The notes beneath the pieces were generated by a model, which was not told where the DNA came from, ran no database searches, and was given only the letters and a program-made list of their open reading frames with translations. From assembly GCF_029962835.1 (NCBI RefSeq), contig NC_080582.1, positions 18,174,032-18,238,031 on the forward strand: 64,000 bases of DNA, read 5' to 3'. This document shows positions 47,514 to 57,800 of this stretch, piece after piece (position 1 is the first letter of the stretch; every line of letters starts with the position of its first letter). This DNA comes from Magnolia sinica (lineage: Eukaryota > Streptophyta > Magnoliopsida > Magnoliales > Magnoliaceae). A program made the position numbers and the translations under genes.

Positions 47514-48199
47514 AGTCGGTGGGACTTACTCGATGTGTGGGCCAGAAGGTATGCTCACGACACAGTGAACCTCAAATAAACTATTGGATAACATTTACAC
47601 ACAGGATATAAAGAGATGTTCATGCAATTGGTAACGTTGACATGTACCCCACTTATTTTTATGCATAGACGTTCATGGACCCCGCCTATACGCACGCGTC
47701 CTCATGCAGTGAGGTTCATTCATTGTGTAATCCCATGAAAAGAGTAGTCAAGAGGGAAAAGAACAGTTCCATGCGTTAGCCATCCGTTAGTTCAAGCAGT
47801 AACATGACCTGTAAATCTGCTAGGCAGGCAGCTTTTGGAAAATAGTTTAGAGCAAGAGGTTTTTGGTTGCCCTACCAAGAAATTCCTTTTGAAAAGCCTG
47901 AAGAGAGAAAGTGCCGTACTCTAGTATTGTAGGATGGTTGATACGTGTGCACTTTTTAATTACCTACAAATCACATAATTAGAATAAAATCAGTTCAAAT
48001 TAACTGTACAAATTATGAGTCCCAGATTGGATATTTTATGAACCAAAAATTACACTCATTTGACTATCTAGCTATCGGATTGATGTACATGTAGTGGACG
48101 GCTGAAATGAGAAAATCAAACGGTTCTTGTTGATGTCCACAAATCAGAGGTTAGAATTGTTCCACAAATATGATCTGTGTATAATGACTCAGATGCAGT

Positions 48200-48811
48200 A
48201 GCTTCTACAATTTAATCGTTTTAACTTGTGTTCAAACATGACGCATATACAATTTCTAAGTGCCTGCCTATCAAGCATCACTTGCAGCTGAGTATCATTG
48301 GATTCCTCCGCTTGTTCCGAAAACGGATCCTCGATTTCGGCCGTCGGATCATCCCACACGTTATTTTTAAAAAAGGAAAAAAAGCGGGAAACAATCTCAT
48401 CCGTCCCCTTTCTTCCTTTTACTCTCTGCATTCCCTATGACAATTTTTAGGTCTCTCCCTCCCTCCCCACAAGCGGTAAAAGCGATGGCAGCCATGGAGG
48501 GCGGCAGCAAGCTCTCTGACACCATCCACTTCTGCAACTACCTGTGACTGCGACAGTCAGAATTGAAAGAGAAGAGTTGAAATCTCGCCAGAATCAGTGT
48601 ATTGGTTTTCCTCGTATCAGGTGAAACTCTAGTTTCCTCTCTTTTCCTCTTTTATCATCAGTTAACCAGACCGGGCCGAGTTTGAGCCTACATTGAACAG
48701 TACAGGCACCCCTAGAACTGATCATCATTCATATTCACGCACTGCAGCCATTCCTGGTAAAAAGAAAAAGAAACTCAGTCCAGTCAAGAACGTGGATCGT
48801 CATATTTCTCC
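48200..48811 (+). promoter_or_regulatory. Upstream region of the PP2-like gene
   Basis: CT-rich tract at 48,451-48,468 (CTCTCCCTCCCTCCCC) and a small upstream ATG frame (48,484; MAAMEGGSKLSDTIHFCNYL then stop) lie within 330 bp of the start codon. The tract is like a plant Y-patch, and the short frame could be an upstream ORF if it is transcribed. No clear TATA box was seen. Confidence 0.35.
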
Positions 48812-48859
48812 ATGGGAACTAGTCACTACAAAGGAAACTCAGATTACCTGCTCGAAGAG
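48812..48859 (+). CDS. PP2-like gene, exon 1
   Basis: Sixteen codons from the ATG, ending CTCGAAGAG before the donor GTAACC. It was too short to find alone; it is supported by phase agreement with exon 2 and by the HY....YLLEE-type start known in short PP2 proteins. Confidence 0.75.
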
Positions 48860-51800
48860 GTAACCATCCAACCGTCTATCTTGCCCTGATGAACAACCAC
48901 TATTTATTTCCATATAGCACACTTGCCAACATGACACGCACATGCAAGATCTGACCCGTTCATCACGTGGGTCCCACAGTGGATAAGCCTATACCGAGAC
49001 TGAGTTTGTCCTCTCATTTTCAGGCCACACGAGTATGCTAACTATGGAAACGGATTGGCTACTCCCCTGCCACCAGCCCGGTGGCTGGTGGTCGGTGCTC
49101 TGTGGGCCCCCACCATGATGTATGTGTTTTCCATTTTTAAAGATCATTTTATGCTTTATTTCAAAAACTACGGGGATGTAAATCTCAGGTGGATCACACC
49201 ATAGGAAAACCACAGTGATTGGATATCTACCATTAAAATCCTCCTAAGGCTCAGCAGATTGTTTATTTGACATCCAATCTGTTGATTAGGTCATATAGAC
49301 ATAGATGAAGATGAAGGGAAAAAAAATAAAGATCAGCTTGATCCAAAACTTTTATGGCCCCAAAAAGTCTTTTATGGTCGACGTTCAATCAACACTGTTT
49401 CCTTTAATGTGGTCCTCTTGAGGTTGGGATATACCTCATTTTTGGTTTCATTCCACAAAATGATCTATAAAAATAGATGGACGGCATGGATGAAACACAT
49501 ACATCATAGTGGGGCCCACAGAGCACCGACCACCAGCCATTGGTGGGTGGCAGGTAGAGGTGTACACGAGTCAAGCCGAGCCAAGTATTGCCCGGCTTGT
49601 GCTCGGCTCGCATTGCCCGAGTGCCAGCTCGTACTTGGCTCGACTCAGGCTTCGAGCTCGAATGCCCAGCTCGTGCTCTGCTCGTCCGAGTTCAAGCAGA
49701 TATCGAGCTAAGTCGAGTTCGAGTTTTCGAGTCGAGTCCGAGTATACTCTGCTCATGGACAAAGGTCTCAAATCAAAGGTATTAGGTACTTGCCGGGCGA
49801 GCTGCGGCAGGAACGACTGGCACCGTGCGTGCAAGGCAGGGATGAGCGGCAGAGACAACCGGCGGCAGGGACGAGCGGTAAGGACGAGCTACAGCACCAG
49901 ATGAGTGACAGGGACGAGGAGGGGCACCGGACAAGGTAGGGACAAGCAGCAGGGACGAGCGGTACCGGATGGATGCCGAATGAGTGCAGGGATGGGCTGA
50001 GAGAGGGTGAGGGTGCTGGGAAGGAAGGGCGTTGGGTTTTTTTTTTTTTAACAGGCAAAGAGAGAGTAGGGGCACTAGGAAAGGGACAGGCGGGGTGGGT
50101 AAGTTGGTTAGGTTTTTTTTTTTTTTTTTAGGTATATATATATACCCTTGGTCGAGTTGAGCCGAGTCGAGCAGGGGCAAGCTCATGCTCGGCTCGAAAT
50201 GATTTCGAGCACCAAAAATCCACTCGTAGTCGGCTCTAAATCATTTCGAGCCAAGTCGAGTCGAGTTTTTCCGAGTCAAGTCGAGCGAGTTGACGAGTGT
50301 ACTCTGCTCGTGTACAACTCTAATGGCAGGGGAGTAGCCAATCCGTTTAAGTTAACTATGGGGTCGTTGGTCGTGTTTGTCAAGCTGTCAGATTTTACCA
50401 CGCATGTGCCGCCCACCTGGATTTGTTTTGGACCGTGTTGGATGGGGTCCCCGTACTGCGAATGGCATAGATATTGTACACACGCACCATGGTAGGACGT
50501 AGCCTCTCCCTTCATGGCTTGGTCCATAGGCCCACATTCAGAGATAATCGCACATAGAAGATGGATGGCTACGATCATCCGCCTTTTTTTTTTTCTTACA
50601 CACCCCCATGCACTCACGCCGTAGTGGAATTTCACCACATATGGGTCCTCGAACCCTTCACTGAGAGTTAATACTCTGGAGAGTTTACCACCGGAGCGAG
50701 AGTAAGGACCCAGCAACGATCATCCGCCTGTATCTGCATGCAGGCTTCACACCTCTGTTTTTACCACAGCCGCCAGCCACACAAACATACACACATTCTA
50801 TCTATCTCGGTGTCTTAGATCTCTACTGTGGCTGATTGACCCGACTCAATTTTGAACAGGTTCAGACCGAATTTCTAATAACCATTTGGAATCGAGTGAG
50901 GTTCGGGTTTTCTTCATCACTTTGGACTCCCTATAAAAACCAGTCTACTTCCACGTCCAACATTTTGAACCCGATCATTGAGTTGTTTTTGGTCCAGTTT
51001 TAATTTTAATAGAAATATTATGCATTTTAAATATATATTAAAATACATAATACATATTTTAATATATATTAAATACAGATCAACGAACTCTAGGAGCTTA
51101 CCCGAACCGTGTTGCCACCACTACACACATGCACGTTGGCATGTACAAAAACACGTCAGTGTTTGTTAACAAGAATTTAGCCACGAGCATGGTGAAACCA
51201 CACGTTTGAAGACACGTGCTTATGAGTTATTTCTGTTCATGTGAACGCAGGAAGATGGCTCGTTCGTGATCAAACCCATAGCACTTGATATCGTATGGGG
51301 ACGCAGCCCCAACTATTGGCGACTACCAGAAAGGTGAGAGTACCCTTGCAGGTGGGGCCCACTGTAGTCGATCAGGGCCGTTGTTCTGTTTGATCCATGA
51401 TAATGTTGTGTGCCCCAAAAGTTTCTCCAAGATTAGAACATCATGATCATTTGATCTACCGCATATAATTAGATTTGTCAATGGACCATACTGGATTTGA
51501 CAGCCCGTGGGTGTGGTCCGACACTGGACCGCTTGGGCTACAGATCAAGCCCATAAAAGTGCAACTAGGACTACATATGGCGCCCAGTTGATAAAGGAAG
51601 CGGATGTTACTCAGTACGCTCTGTGGGGTCCACCGTGATTTACATATTTTATCTACTCCGTCCATCCATTTGAACAGAAAATTTGATGGCTTGAGCCCAA
51701 AAATAAAATATATCCAAATCTCAACTGGACCTCACCACGGGAAACAGTGTGAATTGAAATCCTACCGTTGAAAATTTCTTGGGGCCCACAGAAATTTTAT

Positions 51801-54800
51801 ATCAAGCTGATATTTGTGTTTTCACTTCATCCATGTATTTTTGATCTTATGAACAGGTTGGATGACAAATAAACATCACTATGGGCCCTAGAAAGGTTTC
51901 AACGGTGGAAGTCATCATTCCCACTGTTTCCTTTGGTGTGGTCCATTGAACTCTGGGAATATTTCTATTTTTGAATCAACCATGAAAATAATCTGGAAAA
52001 ACGGATGGATGGCGTGGATAACTCACATACATTCATAGTAGTCCCAACTGAGTTTACTCAGTACGATAAAAGCGTAGTCATTAACTCAGTACGCAATCCT
52101 ATTTCGTTGATAAATAGGCAGATGCGTTTAACCAAAAACAAGTGGGCTTGAATTGGGCTTTTATATGTAGTTGAAGCCCAGAATAGTCTATCGCTTGCTT
52201 GATCTAAAATGGTTGCTGTAAAAATAAAATTTACAGCAATGGTCAAGATCCAACAAAGGGCTAACTACCAAACAGATTTCATCTTTCTAGAGATTTTGGG
52301 GTATTTCCAATCATCATGTGGCCCAACGGAACAGATCTGGAAGACCCAACTAATAGCCCCTACATTCATCATGGCCCACGAGGTGGTTCATAGGACATGT
52401 GGGAGATCTCTGATTCTCATCAAGTGGGGCCCACTATGAATATGCTCATATCCAAATTATTAGACTCATCAAAAAAAATTGTGATCGGCCACACGAAGGC
52501 CGGCCCAGGTAGAAAAAATAAGTTGTATCCGTGGGTGGTCCAATTACTTTGTGAACCACTCAAATTGCAGGTGGGCAACCTTCTTATGGGCGTATGTATA
52601 ACTTTAGCATCTCTCAATCCTAAGTATATATATCGACAATAATGTTAAAGCAATGCTGATAAATAGCCTCGATGTTAGATTATGTGCGGCCTATCAAATG
52701 TATTGGATAATATTAGAGTATATTAAAGTAAATTAGAATATCTAATTAGATTAGAGAATATAGAAATCGTTTAGATTGGAATATGTAGAGATATCTCTAC
52801 AGATGTCATATCTCCTCTATTGATCATATTTCTCTATAAATGAAACAATTGAGTTCTTCAGCATGTAGCCCCTTTGGAATTTTAAAAGATATGTATGACT
52901 TCTATAAGGTATTGGCATACTTGATCAATGATTTGAATCTACTTAATGGATGGATAATTTGATCCGGCATATCGGTGGGCCCTATTAAAGTTGTGGCTAT
53001 ATTACACGATATTTATTAAAATTGGAAACATTTAGTGTGGAGTAATAAATGAAGAATTTTGATAGGATTTGTAAATAAATAAATAGATAAATAAAAATGC
53101 CTCTATCCCACTTCAAATAAATATTGACTAGGCCCTCATACCTATCTAGTGAAATTCCTGTAAAGGTGTAAGGTGCAGAATATTTGGTTCATCTAATTCG
53201 ACAAGTTTCTCCCATAGCATCTCAAATAGGTATGTAGTTTTAATTTGGCTGTTTTGATTTACATAATCGATGAAAAGATTAATATCTTATTCCGCAATTA
53301 AGATTATATTTGGTATGAGAGCAAACTATGCATCAAATGGCGGATTAATGTAGATTGGTGAATCCGATCATGAACCTTCTAGGTCAGATCTTAACTATCG
53401 ATTCATAGATTTTCATAGTCAGATCTAGTCATCCGTTTCTAAATATCAATGGTTGAATCTGGGATCCCAAACCATCGCCTGATGATTCTATCTTTTGTTT
53501 GAAGTTTTTTTAGAGTGCACTTTGGGCATTCGGACTCATTATTAGTTTTTAGCCATCCTTGAACCCATTGGATCTTCTGACGACTCTGAGATGTGGAGCC
53601 CACTCTTGTTTTAACTTGGATTGAGTTTCACAACCCATTAATGGCTGGATTAGAATAGGACATTAAAACCACACATTTAATGGGTCTTATTGCGCTCAAC
53701 GAGTTGTGACCCAATTTTGACCAATGTTGGAACATTTAATCTGATAATCTTGTTCTCATTGTCATGTGCTTCAAATTGAGTGGTTACTCACCTCAATCAG
53801 GTTCCGAATGATGAAGATATTGGACATACAAGATTGATCACTCATTAAGTGAGTCATATCTGGTGTTCCAACAATTAAATTGAAGTAAATTTTGGTTTGA
53901 ATAATTAAAATGACATGATCTTCAATATGAACCCATCAATTTTCCAAAATATGTCCAAACCTGGTCAAATTGATCAGGGCCATTTAAATAGTGTTTTGGA
54001 CAAATTTGACTTATTTAAGATCATATTAGGTTGGGTTCGAGTCCTTGCCTCGGTGGTAGACTCTTAGAGGTTTCAAGTCTTGGGTTCGAGTTTCCATGTG
54101 TCGTGAAATTCTAGTACGGCATGAGTGCATGGGTGTATGTGGGATGCGTGTGTGGGGGTGTACAAAAAAAAAATTAAAAATAAAATAAAATAAAATAAAA
54201 TAAAAAAGAAAAAAACGAGAAAAGGAGATCATATTGGGCTAAAACTTGTTCCTTAGCCTAATCAACATGTTTCAAACACATCTAATATCTTCAGTTGATC
54301 TAAGGTTAGCCAATTATGGAGTTTGATCAATCTAGTTATCATATGTTATTCTTTATAATTTAATTAACCGTACTCGGGTTATCATTTTGTACAAGTTAAC
54401 TGGACTAAATAAATGTGTGGTTGGTGGGTTTCACTTGATGCACAACCCTAATATTATAGTATACATGTTATTGAGTCCTGATTTGGTCCAAAATAGGGCC
54501 ATTACCCATCCTAGATGGCTGATCTCATATGCTGAACTTTAACTATTGATCCAAATGCTAATTTACAAAATGATTCTCCTAGCCTTTGGATGGTCAACAT
54601 CAGCCACATTTTAGGTCTAATCATACAACTTCAATATGATTCGTTGAGGGCAGGATTCTATAGGCAATCCTGAATCTAAATTCATGAAATTTGAACTAGT
54701 TGTACCAACCAGCACAATAACTATAAAAATTTTGACTCATGATTATGGGATTCAGCATTAGGATTGCATAGAATTACACTGGGGTTCAATGCGGGTGGTG

Positions 54801-57800
54801 AAGAAAACACAAACAATCACCATTTGGCAAGACATATGCGGTTTAGAGTAAATAATGCTAGTGATATAAAGTTGAGAGACCCATTTATGTTGAGTGCCTT
54901 TGATTTATACGATTAGCATTCAATTAGCTTCATATTTAGGAGAGCCACATCTTAAAAAAATTGCTCAGGAGAACCACTTGCATATTAGTTCAGGCCATCA
55001 TTATCGAAGGCCTTAATCAATTGAATATAAATTTTTACTGATACATAGTTCATATTCATGATTAGTTTAAATTAAATTAAACAACTTTATTAATATATGT
55101 GTAATCAACTAATATTCCAACTCAATACAAATTTGTACTCCTTTTAACTAGGCCAAATTATCTCAAATCGAAAGAGTTCATAGAGTTAGTCGTGAGGTGC
55201 AAGAATATGGATATTGTCTTGGAAGATGTAGAACTTCTTAAAGCATCTAACATAAGAACTAAGTTAGAAATTGTATACTATAAGGCATGAGTTAAATCCA
55301 ACAAGATTTGTCAAAAATTCATGAAGCACTTGATTCTAAAACGATGAAGGGTGTCATGCTTGAAACTGAGAAGGTTGAGGCTTTCATGACCAAAAATAAG
55401 AAATTGATTCAATAAATTGGATGAATTATACACTATAAGGCATGGGTTAAATCCTATAAGATTTGTCAAAAAATCATTAAGCACTGGATTCTAAAACGAT
55501 AAAGGGTGTCATGCTTGAAACTGAGAAGGCCGAGGCTTTCATGACCAAAAATAAGAAACTAATTCAATAAATTAGATAAATTTGAAGTGAGTTCCTTTCT
55601 AAGTAGATTAACTCACACATCTTATAACAACCATAAAAATATTCGAGAGTACATCGTAGAGCTGGATGAGGTGGTCAGCAAGATTCGCTCTTTCTATCTT
55701 AAACTTGTGGATGAACTCTTAGTATACTTAATCCTAAAGTCCTTACCTCCTTAATTAAGTACATTCCAAGTCAATTATAACCTCAAAAGGAAAAAATGGA
55801 CATTGAAAAAAATAATCTCTCAATATGTTTAAGAGGAGAAAATGTTTAGTAAGAAAGGTAAGACACATAGTGTCCATCTTATAACATTAGGATAAGGACA
55901 ACGGAAAAAGAAAAAGAAAACAAAGTTATGAAAATTGACCCCCAGATTCTACAACCGGTAGTCCACCTTAACCTAAAGATCAATTAAAGAAAAATCAGAA
56001 AAAGAAGGATAATTGCTTCTTTTGCAAGAAGTCGAGTCATAAAAAAGGGATTGTAAAAGTTTAAGGAATAGCTCTAAAAGAATGATAATAATCATGTCTT
56101 GGTTTGTTTCGAATATGATCTTGCTGACGTGTATCAATAGATTTTTAGTGGATATATTCTAATAAAACTATTCAAATTTGTAATTCCATGCAAGGCATGC
56201 TGCAAAGCCAGCCACTAATTGATGCAAAATTATTAGTCTACATGTATAATGCCATAAGAGTGGATGTAGAGGCAATTGGAGTTTGTAAGCTTAGGTTAGA
56301 GTTAGGTCATATATCAGATCTAGTAGATACCTTTTATGTACCTTATAAGACAATTCAGTTTCTATTTTTTTGTGTAGATAAATTTGATTATATATTTAGA
56401 TTTAAAAATTGAAAGTTTAATATTTATTATGATTCGAATGTGATTAACAATAGGATTATGGTTAATAAATTATATGAACTAGACTTGAATGCCTCATATG
56501 TCTATAATATAAATTCTTTGTAAAGAACTAAGCCATGCACTAAGAGAAGAATATATTTTGAAAATTCCTCCATATTATGGTACATGCAATTACGTTATAT
56601 CTCTTATGAGATATTGGAAAGAGTAGTGCGAGAAGAAATTCTTCATTCTCTATACTTCTCTAATTTTATAGTATTCATAAATTGTATAAAAGGTAAACAA
56701 ACCAGAATAAAAAATAAAAGTGCAACTAGGAGTATAAGACTCTTAGAGGTGATACATATGGATATCTGTGAATTTCCTATTACATCTTAGAATAAACATA
56801 AATATTTTATCACATCCCTAAATGACTACTCTCACTTTATGCTTGTTTATTTTATAAATTAAAGATCATATGCCCTATAAACCTTTAAAATGCATAAAGC
56901 TGAAGTTGAAAATCAACTTGATGAAAAGGTTATGGTCATCATATTTGACCATTTTGGTGAGTACTATGGGAGATATGACAAACCAAGGGGCGATCCAGGA
57001 CTTATCACAAAATACCTACAAAATTATGGCATCGTCGCCTAATATACTATGCATGAGACTTTAGAAGAAAATAGTGTAACAAGAAGGCACAATTGCACCC
57101 TAATGGACATGGATGGTCGAAACTGTTGTACATATTCTTAATTAGGTCTTTTGTAAGGTTGTATATAAAAAAAAATAATAAATAAATAAATCCTACTTGA
57201 ATTGTGTTATGGAAAAAAAAAAAACCTCAGTTTTTTATACTTACAGAATGAAATTATCCTCCAAAGGTCAAACCTTATAACTAGAATAAAAGAAAACTTG
57301 ATTCCAGAACTATAAGCTATTTTTTATTGGATACCCAAAAAGTTAAAATGCATTAATTTCTATTATCATTTTTACTCCATAAGCATTATGGAGACTCGAA
57401 ATGCATGTTCATTAAGTACACTAATAATAGTAGAAGCGTGAACATTAAGAATGTTGTATCCGAGGAAGAGTGAATTATGAATTCTGTTACAATTATTCCT
57501 AATAAAGTGAATATATATTCTATAGTAGAGCTCATTATTACTACAAATTACAAATGAATTTTCAACACAATTCATTGAAGAAAAAAATCAAAACCGAATT
57601 TAAGATAATAAATCATTAAGAAGATCCCAGAGAGACGAGATTGATGATTCCTTGCGATTACTCCCTCTACTTATAAGAGCATGAGCTTAGCATTGGAGTG
57701 AAAAGGGATCCCGAATCCTTTACATAAGCTAAATAGAGTGCTAACTCTTCTCAATGGTTTATGCCATGAATGATGAATTAATATCTATAATGAATAACAA

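Noticed and set aside
48680-48860. Alternative exon 1 in another frame (with a KKKKKLSPVK stretch)
   Set aside because: That frame would join exon 2 out of phase; the frame from the ATG at 48,812 joins correctly.
49509-50186. Several 95-134-codon open frames on both strands
   Set aside because: They sit in the GC-rich middle and ends of a non-autonomous hAT, overlap each other in many frames and are low in complexity.
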